Below are positions 24,997 through 34,749 of a stretch of DNA of 44,806 nt, piece by piece (the stretch's first letter is position 1; each line of letters begins with the position of its first letter). Source of the stretch: a filamentous cyanobacterium CCT1 (GTDB lineage Bacteria > Cyanobacteriota > Cyanobacteriia > Phormidesmidales > Phormidesmidaceae); contig PYER01000019.1 in the NCBI GenBank assembly GCA_003017855.1, forward strand, positions 1-44,806. The letters run 5' to 3'. Below the pieces are notes generated by a model. That model was not told the origin of the DNA, did no database searches, and was given only the letters and a program-made list of their open reading frames with translations. The translations under genes were made by a program, and so were the position numbers.

Positions 24997-27619
24997 CTCA
25001 GCTAATTTTCCTCATCTCAGACTTCGATTAGCCAGAGAAGGCATTGCAGCTCCGCCAAGAGGTGGCAGGAAAGTTTCCCCAACCACTTCGACGAATAAAG
25101 GTAATGCTGGAGGTCATGGGAGCAAACTTAAGTCGTCAGTTGATCTGATCGTTGCCAACTGGGATACTGAAAAGGAAAAGCGAAAAGAGGAAGGCAAGCC
25201 AGACCTACCTGATGCTGTTTCATTTATCCTTGAGATCGATCCACGTTCCTTTGATGCAGACGCCCTAAGAAGCTTCGGCATTGAAGTCGTTGCCGATTTG
25301 GAAGAGGGATACATCATCGGTGCCTCGGCAGATACCGAGCTGTCTGAGCTGCGCAAGAAAATTGAACAGTTTATTAACGCTGAACGAGGCGGGGGAAAAG
25401 TTCCAGAGATCTGGGAACTCCTCGAAGGCACCCGACGCCCTGAGTACATCCTTTCGGATCGGCTCAAAGAGGAATGGGAGAACCTTTCAGAAACTCAAGA
25501 ATTCTTTGTCGATGTGGGCATCTCCTGTATCGACATTCGAGAGCAATATTCCAGGTGTCCAAAGCGAGAGAGATATAAGACGGACGAAAGCTACCAAAAG
25601 GGTATACAGAAATGGTTATCTAAGCACAACCTGAAGCGGACAGAGTGGGACGACCTCTTCGATGAGCGATTCGATCAACTTCATGCTTTTGTTAGAGATT
25701 ACAACGGCCAAGTACTCGACACGATTGAGAGCAATGAAATAGGTGTTGCGCGGTTGCCCGACAGCTTTTCATGCCGCATCCGGATCACCGGAAAGGGGCT
25801 GAAAGACTTGGTTCTAAACTTCCCTTACATCTTTGATGTTTCTGAGCCAGATGAATTTTGCGTACCCCCTATAAATCCAGAGGCTGAGGGAGACGATCAT
25901 GATAGTTTCGCCCTTGAGCCACCGGATCCTAATGCACCTCGGGTCTGCGTCATTGATAGTGGCATTCAAGAGCAGCATCGGCTTTTACGCTCTGCGATCG
26001 ACTCACCTCGTTCAAAATCGTGGGTACCCGGAGATGCCCTAACCGCTGACTACGTCGTAAATGGTGGACATGGCACTCGTGTGGCAGGAGCGGTTCTTTA
26101 TCCTCGTAGGATACCGACAACAGGGCAGTTGGAAGCCTTATGCTGGCTGCAAAATGCCCGGATTCTCGGTCGAAATAATCGCCTGCCAGATGGTGTTTTC
26201 CCCCCTGAGGTCTTGGAAGAAATTGTCGAGTACTACTATAGCCTCACCAGAACTCGTATCTTCAACCACTCGATAACCGGCGTTACTCCCTGCCGAACTC
26301 AGTCAATGTCAGCCTGGGCAGCAGCGATTGATAAGCTCACCTGGGATAGGGGAGGAGATCTCCTGCTCATTGTTGCTTCAGGTAACCTCCATCCCGACCT
26401 AAACCTCATTACTCGACCATCTCTCGCAGCCCACATACAAGCGGGCAGAAGCTATCCAAACTATTTGCAAGAAAAGTCTGTTCGAGTCGCAAACCCAGCA
26501 CAAAGCTTTCAGGCTCTAACCGTTGGGTCAGTTGCCCATACTACCTACCAGAGTCCTCCCCTACGTTCTTTAGCAGAGCAAGATCGTTGCTCTGCATTCT
26601 CCTGTACTGGCTTTGGGATTTGGAACACCATCAAACCAGAGGTAGTGGAATATGGCGGCGACTTTGTCATTGACTCGGATACTTCCCCAAACTTTACCCA
26701 CCCTGAGCCTGTTTGCCCTGAGTTAGTTCGATCAACCTTACATGGTGGTAAGGCAGTCAGTGCCGATGCCATTGGCACTTCATTTGCGGCTCCGAAGGTT
26801 ACCCACATCGCCGCAGCCCTAGCTTCAGCATTTCCAGAAGAGAGCGCTTTGCTCTACCGCGCCCTCATTATTCAGTCGGCTCGCCTACCTGAGTGGACCA
26901 ATGAATCGGTCGATAAAATTTACCATGGGGTTCGTACCATGGGTTACGGCATTCCTGACCTTGGTCGGGCTTTGGGGAACTCACTCAATCGTGTAACACT
27001 TACAACCTCTGGCAATGAATACATAGGAGCGCGGCAAGCAAAGGTATTCCAGGTTCAAATACCAGAATTTTTGCTCCAGCAAGGAGAGGGTTTCGACATC
27101 CTTATCGAAATTACTCTGTCTTACGTTGCTGAACCCCGCCGTACACGGCGCAATCGTCGAAAATACTTGTCAACCTGGCTCGACTGGACTTGTAGTAAAA
27201 GTGGGGAAGATCCAGGAGTATTTCTGGCTAGAGTACTCAAGGAATATGACCAAGCATCACCAGATGCTGAGGAAGGAGAAGGACTGTTTCCTTGGACTCT
27301 GGGGAAAAGACAATTGAGGGCTAATGGAGATGCGTCTAGAAGCTCACAGGGTATTGATGGAAGGGTTAAAGAGGCTTCCAGAAGCACAGGAACCATCCAG
27401 AAGGATTGGGCCATCGTGAAATCCTACAATCTGCGTGAGGGTTTCTGCATCGCGGTGGTGGGGCATGAAGGGTGGAACAAGAACCCAGAAGTAACGGTAC
27501 CCTACTCCCTAGTTGTCAGCTTTGAGGCGGTCAGCTCGGAAATCTCGATTTATGAGCCCTTTGTGCAAGTTCAGCAGCAGCTACAAGTACAAGAGCAGGT
27601 CAGTCTCACTGTTTCTTGA
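24986..27619 (+). CDS. ietS: Subtilisin-like S8 protease, IetS-like
   Basis: An 877-residue cytoplasmic serine protease with no signal peptide. The N-terminal 300 residues form a charged extension, probably the contact with the AAA+ partner. The subtilase core has all three catalytic residues: Asp324 in VCVIDSGIQ, His362 in GGHGTRVAG and Ser599 in GTSFAAPK. A C-terminal 200-residue region follows, ending in a glutamine-rich tail. With its ATPase it fits the IetAS anti-phage pair. It sits between hsdS and hsdR of the type I locus on the same strand, an unusual nesting. The substrate is unknown. Confidence 0.87.
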   Translation: MSDSSANFPHLRLRLAREGIAAPPRGGRKVSPTTSTNKGNAGGHGSKLKSSVDLIVANWDTEKEKRKEEGKPDLPDAVSFILEIDPRSFDADALRSFGIEVVADLEEGYIIGASADTELSELRKKIEQFINAERGGGKVPEIWELLEGTRRPEYILSDRLKEEWENLSETQEFFVDVGISCIDIREQYSRCPKRERYKTDESYQKGIQKWLSKHNLKRTEWDDLFDERFDQLHAFVRDYNGQVLDTIESNEIGVARLPDSFSCRIRITGKGLKDLVLNFPYIFDVSEPDEFCVPPINPEAEGDDHDSFALEPPDPNAPRVCVIDSGIQEQHRLLRSAIDSPRSKSWVPGDALTADYVVNGGHGTRVAGAVLYPRRIPTTGQLEALCWLQNARILGRNNRLPDGVFPPEVLEEIVEYYYSLTRTRIFNHSITGVTPCRTQSMSAWAAAIDKLTWDRGGDLLLIVASGNLHPDLNLITRPSLAAHIQAGRSYPNYLQEKSVRVANPAQSFQALTVGSVAHTTYQSPPLRSLAEQDRCSAFSCTGFGIWNTIKPEVVEYGGDFVIDSDTSPNFTHPEPVCPELVRSTLHGGKAVSADAIGTSFAAPKVTHIAAALASAFPEESALLYRALIIQSARLPEWTNESVDKIYHGVRTMGYGIPDLGRALGNSLNRVTLTTSGNEYIGARQAKVFQVQIPEFLLQQGEGFDILIEITLSYVAEPRRTRRNRRKYLSTWLDWTCSKSGEDPGVFLARVLKEYDQASPDAEEGEGLFPWTLGKRQLRANGDASRSSQGIDGRVKEASRSTGTIQKDWAIVKSYNLREGFCIAVVGHEGWNKNPEVTVPYSLVVSFEAVSSEISIYEPFVQVQQQLQVQEQVSLTVS

Positions 27620-27765
27620 TACGAGTCGGAGCATGGTAGCGAGGTCACTTCAGCCATTATTTGAGGTCTCTTCACACAAAACAAATAACCAGGAGCCTGA
27701 TTTTGGGTACGTTGCTATGGTTAGGGCATGACCATTGATGCCTGCCGCAGCGCCTTGGAGCAGCT

Positions 27766-30750
27766 ATGAAGACAGACACCAGCGAGAAAGGATTAGAATC
27801 CTTGATCGTCAACGCGATGACCTGCCAGCCTCAAGCTGCTCATCCAAGCGGAGTTGTCAGTGATACCTCTGGCTCCTATGGCCAGTGCTGGATTCAAGGC
27901 CACTCCACCGACTATGACCGAGACTATGCCATTGATCTGGCCCAGCTCACTGCCTTTCTGAAGGCAACCCAGCCAGAGCTAGTTGAAACCTTCGAACTTG
28001 AGAATGCCAGCCCAACCCGGCACAAGTTTCTCTCCCGCTTGCAGGGCGAGATTACCCGACGCGGTACCATTGACGTGCTGCGCAATGGTGCTAACCACGG
28101 GCCACATAGCATCGATCTGTTCTATGGCACCCCGTCTCTAGGCAATCTCAAAGCCGCTGAGCGCTATGCTCAAAATCGGTTCAGCGTGACCCGGCAGCTC
28201 CACTACAGCCGCGATGAAACTAAGCTCTCCCTTGATCTGTGTCTGTTCATCAACGGGCTACCCATCGCCACCTTTGAGCTAAAGAACAACCTCACCAAGC
28301 AAACGGTGGAGGATGCTGTTGAGCAGTATCGGCGCGATCGCGACCCCAGAGAACTGCTATTTCAATTTGGCCGCTGCGTAGTTCATTTTGCTGTGGATGA
28401 TCAGGAAGTGCGATTTTGCACCTACCTTCAGGGCAAAGGCTCTTGGTTTTTACCGTTTAACCAAGGCTACAACGATGGGGCCGGAAACCCTCCGAACCCC
28501 GACGGGATTAAGACCGACTACCTATGGAAGCAGATTCTGGCTCCTCGCAGCCTCACCAACATTCTGGAGAACTTTGCCCAAATCGTTGAAGAGAAAAACG
28601 AAAAGACTGGCAAGAAGAAAAAAAAGCAGGTGTTTCCCCGCTACCACCAACTCGACGTGGTGCGTAAGCTGCTGGGTGATGCCAACCAACAGGGATCTGG
28701 CCACCGCTATCTCATTCAGCACTCCGCTGGCAGCGGCAAATCTAACTCAATTGCCTGGCTCGCTCACCAGCTGCTTGGCCTTGAACATGACGGGCAGCCC
28801 GTATTTCATTCCATTCTGGTAATCACCGATCGCCGCCTGCTCGACAAACAAATTCGTGACACCATCAAACAATTCGTACAGGTCGGCTCAACGGTAGGAG
28901 CAGTGACAGAGGGTTCCAAACAGCTTAGGGATTTTATCGAAAGCGGCAAACGCATCATCATCTCGACCGTTCAAAAATTTCCCTTTATCTTGGATGAGAT
29001 TGGAGCCGATCATCGAGGGCGAAGCTTTGCGATCATCATAGACGAAGCCCATTCCAGTCAGGGGGGACGTACCTCTGCGGCAATGGCGATGGCCCTGTCA
29101 GAGTCTGGGGCAGCAGAGGACGATGAAACCCCAGAGGACCGCATCAACCGCATCATGGAGTCGCGGAAGATGCTGCCCAATGCCAGCTATTTTGCTTTTA
29201 CAGCAACGCCAAAAAACAAAACCCTAGAGCTCTTTGGCGTACCTTACCAGAGCGAGGGGAAAACCAAGCACCGCCCCTTTCACAGCTACACTATGAAACA
29301 GGCCGTACAGGAAGGCTTCATCCTCGACGTGCTGAAGTATTACACGCCGGTTAACAGCTACTACAAGCTGATCAAAACCATTGAGAATGATCCTGAGTTT
29401 GACACCAAGCGGGCTAAAAAGAAGCTCCGTAAGTACGTGGAGAGTAACGATCACGCCATTCGGTTAAAGGCCGAAATTATGGTTGATCACTTCCACGAAC
29501 AGGTGATCGCCCTCAACAAAATCGGCGGCCAAGCACGGGCCATGGTGGTAACCAGTGGCATTGAGCGAGCTATTCAGTATTTCCATGCTTTTCAGCGCTA
29601 TCTAAAAGAGCGCAAGAGCCCCTACCAGGCGATCGTTGCCTTCTCTGGCGAGCATGAGTATGGCGACACCAAAGTGACCGAAGCTTCCCTCAATGGTTTC
29701 CCCAGTAGCCAGATCCCTGACAAACTTCAGGAGGATCCCTACCGGTTCCTGATCTGTGCCGACAAATTTCAAACCGGCTACGACGAGCCGCTTCTCCATA
29801 CAATGTACGTCGATAAGCAGCTTTCCAGCATCAAGGCCGTACAAACCCTCTCCCGGCTCAACCGTGCCCATCCCAAAAAGCACGATGTGTTTGTACTCGA
29901 CTTCATAAATGACGTAGACACCATTGCTGCGTCCTTCGCTGATTTTTACCGTACAACGATCTTAAGTGATGAGACCGACCCTAATAAGCTCCACGATCTA
30001 AAAGCCGCTCTCGATAGCTACCAGGTTTATGCTTCTGAAGAGATCACAGAACTCACTCACCTCTATCTCAGTGGAGCAGACCGCGATCGATTAGATCCCA
30101 TCTTGGATGCCTGTGTTGCTGTCTACAATGAGAGCTTAGATGAAGATGGACAGGTGGATTTTAAGGGTAAGGCAAAAGCCTTCTGCCGTACCTACGGCTT
30201 CTTGGCCTCGATCTTGCCCTACACCAATGCTGAATGGGAAAAGCTGTCCATATTTCTGACGTTCCTTGTCCCTAAGCTCCCTGCTCCTAAGGAAGAGGAT
30301 CTTTCCAGAGGAATCCTTGAGGCGATCGACATGGACAGCTATCGCAGCGAGAAGCAGGCTACTATCCGCATTCAGCTCCCCGATGCTGAAGCCGAGATAG
30401 AGCCAGTTCCGGTCTCTGGTGGTGGGTTTAAGGCCGAGCCAGAACTAGATCGCCTCTCCAACATCCTTCAGGTCTTTAATGACCAGTTTGGTAATGTTGC
30501 ATGGACTGATCGCGATCGTGTTCATAAACTCATCACTGAAGAGATACCTGCCAAGGTAGCTGCAGATCCTGCGTTCCAGAATGCGAAGAAGAACTCCGAT
30601 GAACAAAATGCTCGCATCGAGCACGAGAAGGTGCTACGGCGAGTGATTATTGATGCCATGAAGGATGATACCGAACTGTTCAAGCAGTTCAGCGACAACG
30701 ACTCATTTCGCAAGTGGCTGACTGATACGATTTTTTCGATGAATTATTGA
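27766..30750 (+). CDS. hsdR: Type I restriction endonuclease/translocase subunit HsdR
   Basis: A 994-residue motor-nuclease subunit. The N-terminal PD-(D/E)XK nuclease domain is seen in LDLCLFINGLPIATFELKNN, with Glu171 and Lys173. The SF2 translocase carries HSAGSGKSNS near 322, IIIDEAHSSQGG near 424, and SYFAFTATPKNKTLELFG near 475. A helical C-terminus contacts the methylase complex. The start is supported by TTGGAGCAGCT directly before ATG. Length is normal for this family. It is 146 bases after the subtilase gene, and one base separates its stop from the next start, so the downstream fusion gene is coupled to it. Confidence 0.95.
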   Translation: MKTDTSEKGLESLIVNAMTCQPQAAHPSGVVSDTSGSYGQCWIQGHSTDYDRDYAIDLAQLTAFLKATQPELVETFELENASPTRHKFLSRLQGEITRRGTIDVLRNGANHGPHSIDLFYGTPSLGNLKAAERYAQNRFSVTRQLHYSRDETKLSLDLCLFINGLPIATFELKNNLTKQTVEDAVEQYRRDRDPRELLFQFGRCVVHFAVDDQEVRFCTYLQGKGSWFLPFNQGYNDGAGNPPNPDGIKTDYLWKQILAPRSLTNILENFAQIVEEKNEKTGKKKKKQVFPRYHQLDVVRKLLGDANQQGSGHRYLIQHSAGSGKSNSIAWLAHQLLGLEHDGQPVFHSILVITDRRLLDKQIRDTIKQFVQVGSTVGAVTEGSKQLRDFIESGKRIIISTVQKFPFILDEIGADHRGRSFAIIIDEAHSSQGGRTSAAMAMALSESGAAEDDETPEDRINRIMESRKMLPNASYFAFTATPKNKTLELFGVPYQSEGKTKHRPFHSYTMKQAVQEGFILDVLKYYTPVNSYYKLIKTIENDPEFDTKRAKKKLRKYVESNDHAIRLKAEIMVDHFHEQVIALNKIGGQARAMVVTSGIERAIQYFHAFQRYLKERKSPYQAIVAFSGEHEYGDTKVTEASLNGFPSSQIPDKLQEDPYRFLICADKFQTGYDEPLLHTMYVDKQLSSIKAVQTLSRLNRAHPKKHDVFVLDFINDVDTIAASFADFYRTTILSDETDPNKLHDLKAALDSYQVYASEEITELTHLYLSGADRDRLDPILDACVAVYNESLDEDGQVDFKGKAKAFCRTYGFLASILPYTNAEWEKLSIFLTFLVPKLPAPKEEDLSRGILEAIDMDSYRSEKQATIRIQLPDAEAEIEPVPVSGGGFKAEPELDRLSNILQVFNDQFGNVAWTDRDRVHKLITEEIPAKVAADPAFQNAKKNSDEQNARIEHEKVLRRVIIDAMKDDTELFKQFSDNDSFRKWLTDTIFSMNY

Positions 30751-30751
30751 A

Positions 30752-33334
30752 ATGCAAAAACTAGATGATTTTATTGGACAGATATGGGAGGCTAATGAGC
30801 TCCTTCGTAGTACTTTTGTATACGGTAATTATGCAAACGTACTACTACCATTTTTCTTTATCCGCAGGATGGATTGCTGCTTAAGGGCGGACGCTTATAG
30901 TCACTTCAGGAAGTTTTTAAAGACACAGTCTGACGTAGATCTTGCCAGCGTAGAATGCAGCCCGCCTAATACCCGCTCCATTGATTTATGCAGACCTAGT
31001 CCTTTCCAATCTGATGATAAGGAAGCGTACTTCGACACTATATTGCAATATGTTGATGGATTCGAAGTAGAAATCCAGGAAGTTTTCGATGGTTTTGACT
31101 TCAAAAGTACTCTCTTACAATTAAAAAAGGCGGATACTCTCCAGGATGTAGTGGATCATTTTAAGAGCATTGATCTACATCCAGCCGCACTTAGCAACGA
31201 TGAAGCTGCCCTTCTTGTTCAGGCAATCATTCAACGGTTCGCTGAGAACAACGGAGATTATCTTGCCGAGCATTCCACTCCTAATGATGTCGCTCGCCTT
31301 ATAGTTGCACTCCTTTTTGCAGGTGAGGAAGAAATTATCGGTTCCTCTAATGTAATTTCAATTTGTGATCCAGCCATGGGTATGGGTGGTTTTTTGCACG
31401 AAGCAGTAGATTACACATGTAGTGTGAGTTCTAACATTCGTCCTCTTGTTTTTGGTCAAGACTCGAATCGGTTCGCCTTTGCTGTATCTAAGGCTACTTT
31501 CATACTCAAGGGATTTAGTTCTGAGGGTCTTGCCTTAGGCAGCACCCTTTCGAAAGATCAAAATTCGGAGAGTCTTTTTGACTATATGTTAACCGCCTCT
31601 CCATTCGGGTTGAGCTGGAAGGCTGAGGAGCAGATCATAAAAGCAGAACATCGGCTAGGAAAAGAAGGTCGATTTGGATTTGGTTTACCACGAGTAACCG
31701 ATTCTCAACTGCTCTTCCTCTGTCATATTCTCAAAAGAATGAAAGATCCAAGCACATCCAATGGTAGTAGGGCAGTTGTAGTTATGAACTATAGCCCCCT
31801 TTATTCTGGAGGGGCAGGAAGTGGAGAAAGTGAGATAAGAAGATGGTTATGCGAGAATGACTTACTTGAGTTAATCGTCGCCCTTCCTCGGGATATCTAC
31901 CAAAATACAGGGATTGGAACTTTTGCTCTTGTTTTATCCAATCGAAAGGATCCGCAGCGCCAAGGCAAAGTTCAATTTATTGATGCTAGAAACACTTTTG
32001 AAAGTTTAAGGAAAGCGAAAGACAATAAAAGAGCTTTTTTAACCTCGGCTCACATACAGTCTCTTGTGAAAGAATACCTCACTATGGAGACATCCTCCAG
32101 ATCGCTAATACTAGAAAATAACGCCTTTGGTTTTCAAGAGGTTCTACTTGAGCTAAAGGATGAGCGCGATCCTGCTAAGCGCTACGAAGCAAGCACTACC
32201 GAAATTATCCCTTTGGAGAAAGATGCTCTCAATCGACTTACGGAAGAGCTCGAAGTAGAAGGTAGCACTTTTTCTGTGGTTCCTGGTAGCGAGAAGGTGG
32301 GGTATCGGATCAGATTCAACCAAATTGTGGCTGAACAAGAAATGTCTTTGCAGCTAGACAGCTTAGCAGTTAGGGGACGGGGATATACGAAAACAAGATT
32401 TGGCAAGTTATTTGAAACCTTGTTTAGAATTGATTCTCAGGAAAAACCGTTAGAATATCAAAATTCGCTTTTCTTCCCTATGAAACTTTCCGGCAGCATC
32501 AAGACATCTCTTGAGCAGCCATTTGGTGATTACATTCAAATTGTGCTGAGAGAGGATTTGATTCTCAGCGACTATGCCAGGATCTTCTTTGAATCAAGGG
32601 AAGGAAAGCTTTGTCTAAGCACAATCTATGAAGGATATACTGTACCTCGGACTACCATTACGGATATCAAACAAATGTGGGTTGCATATCCCACATTGGA
32701 AGAGCAAAAGCTTTTAATAGAAGCTGATCGAAAAGTTTTAGCCTTAAAGAGAGCAATTAGTGAGTTTGAAAGCGAAATAGTATTCAATATTGCTGATGTC
32801 AGAAATCTAATTCCTCAGCTTAATGCTGTTTTGTATTCTTTGGATAAACTTTCGGGAGCTGACAAGATCCTTTCCTTGGTTCGCCAGGGCGAGACTAAGA
32901 CTATTGAATTCAAAGAGACTCTATCTTGGGATAAAAGGACAGGAAAAAAAGAGAAATATATTGAGCTAGCTTCGCTGAAGAACGTAGCTGCTTTTTTGAA
33001 TACTAATGGAGGGTTTTTGCTTATCGGGGTTGCAGATGACGGCTCTATCCCTGGCATTAATGTTGAGATTGAAAAGTATTACAATGATAATAGAGATAGG
33101 TTTTTACTTCATTTCAAGAATTTGCTCAAAGAAAAGATTGGGGAATCTTTTTATACTCATATTGATTACGGATTAACGGATGTAGAGTCAGGTGCCGTCT
33201 TGTTAGTTCAAGTTGAACCCTCTGAAAGAGCTTGTTTTATAGATGGAAAGGATTTTTACGTGAGAGTTAACCCTGCTACCGATAAGTTGGAAGGGGAGAG
33301 TTTAGTTGAATATTGTCGTCAACGCTTCAAGTGA
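30752..33334 (+). CDS. HsdM-like degenerate methylase - HsdS-like TRD - Schlafen/AlbA_2 fusion protein
   Basis: An 860-residue three-part protein. Residues 1-470 align with HsdM: FIGQIWEANELLRSTFVYGN at the start, an AdoMet motif altered to ICDPAMGMGGFLHEA near 205, and the catalytic NPPY replaced by ASPFGLSW near 281, so adenine methylation is unlikely. About 535-690 resembles half an HsdS (target-recognition segment ending in PTLEEQKLL plus a helix). About 707-860 is an AlbA_2/Schlafen-type domain: TKTIEFKETLSWD, then NVAAFLNTNGGFLLIGVADD. It starts one base after the hsdR stop. The base composition is more AT-rich than hsdR, hinting at separate ancestry. Guarding or modulating the type I complex is inference. 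Confidence 0.75.
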   Translation: MQKLDDFIGQIWEANELLRSTFVYGNYANVLLPFFFIRRMDCCLRADAYSHFRKFLKTQSDVDLASVECSPPNTRSIDLCRPSPFQSDDKEAYFDTILQYVDGFEVEIQEVFDGFDFKSTLLQLKKADTLQDVVDHFKSIDLHPAALSNDEAALLVQAIIQRFAENNGDYLAEHSTPNDVARLIVALLFAGEEEIIGSSNVISICDPAMGMGGFLHEAVDYTCSVSSNIRPLVFGQDSNRFAFAVSKATFILKGFSSEGLALGSTLSKDQNSESLFDYMLTASPFGLSWKAEEQIIKAEHRLGKEGRFGFGLPRVTDSQLLFLCHILKRMKDPSTSNGSRAVVVMNYSPLYSGGAGSGESEIRRWLCENDLLELIVALPRDIYQNTGIGTFALVLSNRKDPQRQGKVQFIDARNTFESLRKAKDNKRAFLTSAHIQSLVKEYLTMETSSRSLILENNAFGFQEVLLELKDERDPAKRYEASTTEIIPLEKDALNRLTEELEVEGSTFSVVPGSEKVGYRIRFNQIVAEQEMSLQLDSLAVRGRGYTKTRFGKLFETLFRIDSQEKPLEYQNSLFFPMKLSGSIKTSLEQPFGDYIQIVLREDLILSDYARIFFESREGKLCLSTIYEGYTVPRTTITDIKQMWVAYPTLEEQKLLIEADRKVLALKRAISEFESEIVFNIADVRNLIPQLNAVLYSLDKLSGADKILSLVRQGETKTIEFKETLSWDKRTGKKEKYIELASLKNVAAFLNTNGGFLLIGVADDGSIPGINVEIEKYYNDNRDRFLLHFKNLLKEKIGESFYTHIDYGLTDVESGAVLLVQVEPSERACFIDGKDFYVRVNPATDKLEGESLVEYCRQRFK

Positions 33335-33384
33335 CCTCTTTGGCTTGAGGTATTGGGGCTAGCAGCTTGAATTGCCGCTTGAGG

Positions 33385-33418
33385 ATTTGTCCAACAACCT
33401 GTTGGACAAATGTTTTTT
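33385..33418 (+). terminator. Strong terminator closing the defence island
   Basis: ATTTGTCCAACA (33385-33396) pairs perfectly with TGTTGGACAAAT (33400-33411) around a three-base loop, then G and six T. It lies 51 bases after the fusion gene. Confidence 0.9.
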
Positions 33419-33433
33419 CTAGGTAAGCTTCAG

Positions 33434-33648
33434 CAGAAACCTTCTATATCCAGGGAATTTCTGAATCAAGTCCTTAGCCGCTCGATAACCTTGGTTTCCC
33501 AGCCTTCTATTTGGTGTCGAAAAGAATGCCGCAGCTAATTTGCCAGTAGAGCGAGATTAGCGCCTGATTGACGGTCAGCGCTGCTTTAACTTGAGCTGAG
33601 CGGATCCGAATTTCCAGCCTATTGAGGAAAGCTAAGGAGTCGGCGTCG
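33434..33648 (-). pseudogene. DUF1016 (YhcG-type PD-(D/E)XK nuclease) N-terminal remnant
   Basis: Read on the minus strand the stretch encodes LNRLEIRIRSAQVKAALTVN then QALISLYWQISCGILFDTK and a stop. After a frameshift comes EGWETKVIERL, and after another DLIQKFPGYRRF. This is the DUF1016 N-terminal signature (RIRSAQ..A...VN..LI.LYWQIG...GWG.KVI.RLA.DL...FP). Only about 70 residues remain and there are at least two frameshifts, so it is a relic. The bases between this and the next gene (33649-33772) show no gene. Confidence 0.7.
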
Positions 33649-33772
33649 GAAGATAGCGAAGTCTATTTCGGCATAGAGACGACTATCCCAACGAAGCGGC
33701 ATGCCTACTGTCAGTGGCTAGGACGACTGTAAACGGAGATGACTCAAAGAAGGGCACTGTGAGGAAAAGCCA

Positions 33773-34477
33773 TCACTTCATCTTCTGAAGCTGTGCCACT
33801 TGCTCCCGATACATAGCAGCCTCTCGCGCTTCCTTCGTAAGTTTGTCTGACAGATCCTGCGATCGCGATCGCTCACGATCCAGATCATTCTCTACCCGAG
33901 ATAGCTGGGCCTCAGCCGTGGCAGCCCGAGCGGTTTCCTGAATTACTCGTTCCGATAGGCTCTGAATTTGTTTTTCCAGCTCAGCACACCGAGTTTTTGC
34001 CGTCTCTAGTTCACCTCGCATTTGCTCTGTTACTTGGGAGTGAGAGTAGGCCTCTTGGGTTAGCTGGTCTCGCTGACTGCGGATTAGGGCGAGCTCTTCC
34101 TCCAATTTGGAGTTATTCCCCTGAAGGGCTTCTAGTTCCTGAAAGGCCTCCCTAATTTCCTCTTCAAATTCTTTACTCTGCTCGGCAGTGACCTTCTTGA
34201 TGGCCCGGATCTCTTGCTGCGCCCAGTTGGAAGCTGCTTTCCAAACTGCTCGTACCATCTGGCTACCTAGCTCCCGAATTGGGTCAGGAATCTCCTCGTC
34301 GTTTGCTGCGCTGGAGTTTTCACGGTCCTCCTTACGCCACTCGCGAAGGTGATTTGAGATGGTGGAGAAGGATCCACGATTCCCTAATGCGGTTCGAATC
34401 GAGCTTACGGTGATCTTGCGATCCTGCTCCTTGAACTGCTGAGCAAGGAGGAAGACCTCTTCCTTGGTAATGTGCAC
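33773..34477 (-). CDS. kfrA: KfrA-like plasmid DNA-binding coiled-coil protein
   Basis: About 234 residues. The N-terminal 60 residues carry the KfrA_N DNA-binding region (KITVSSIRTALGNRGSFSTI, then SNHLREWRKE). Residues 85-234 are an almost unbroken coiled coil (EEEIREAFQELEALQG, ETAKTRCAELEKQIQSLSER). Such proteins autoregulate and help plasmid maintenance by forming filaments around DNA. I favour the GTG at 34477, since GGAGGGAG precedes it by five bases; an ATG at 34492 has no ribosome binding site. It is divergent from the recombinase gene. Confidence 0.8.
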   Translation of the reverse strand: MHITKEEVFLLAQQFKEQDRKITVSSIRTALGNRGSFSTISNHLREWRKEDRENSSAANDEEIPDPIRELGSQMVRAVWKAASNWAQQEIRAIKKVTAEQSKEFEEEIREAFQELEALQGNNSKLEEELALIRSQRDQLTQEAYSHSQVTEQMRGELETAKTRCAELEKQIQSLSERVIQETARAATAEAQLSRVENDLDRERSRSQDLSDKLTKEAREAAMYREQVAQLQKMK

Positions 34478-34540
34478 AGCCACTCCCTCCATTGGTCTAC
34501 GAGAGGGTAGACAGTGAAGTGTAGGGAGTCAACTAGATTA

Positions 34541-34644
34541 CGTAGCTACGGATGTAGTACAGGTGTAAAACCGTAAGTTACAGGGCATGGAGACGCGCCC
34601 TTAGCAAAAAGGAACTGCTTTGGTATGAAAGCTGTCAGCTGACA
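34541..34644. promoter_or_regulatory. Two perfect palindromes between kfrA-like and recombinase genes
   Basis: CGTAGCTACG (34541-34550) and TGTCAGCTGACA (34633-34644) are perfect palindromes in the 272-base divergent gap. Either could be an operator for the KfrA-like repressor or part of a recombination site. A run of seven C follows the second. Confidence 0.4.
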
Positions 34645-34749
34645 AATCCCCCCCTTTCCACTACTGATTTTCTGTTACATAATCCCTTTTTATGTCATGC
34701 AATTAACACTGGCGAGGATATCCTATCTGAGCGCCTTCGTGGACCCACT

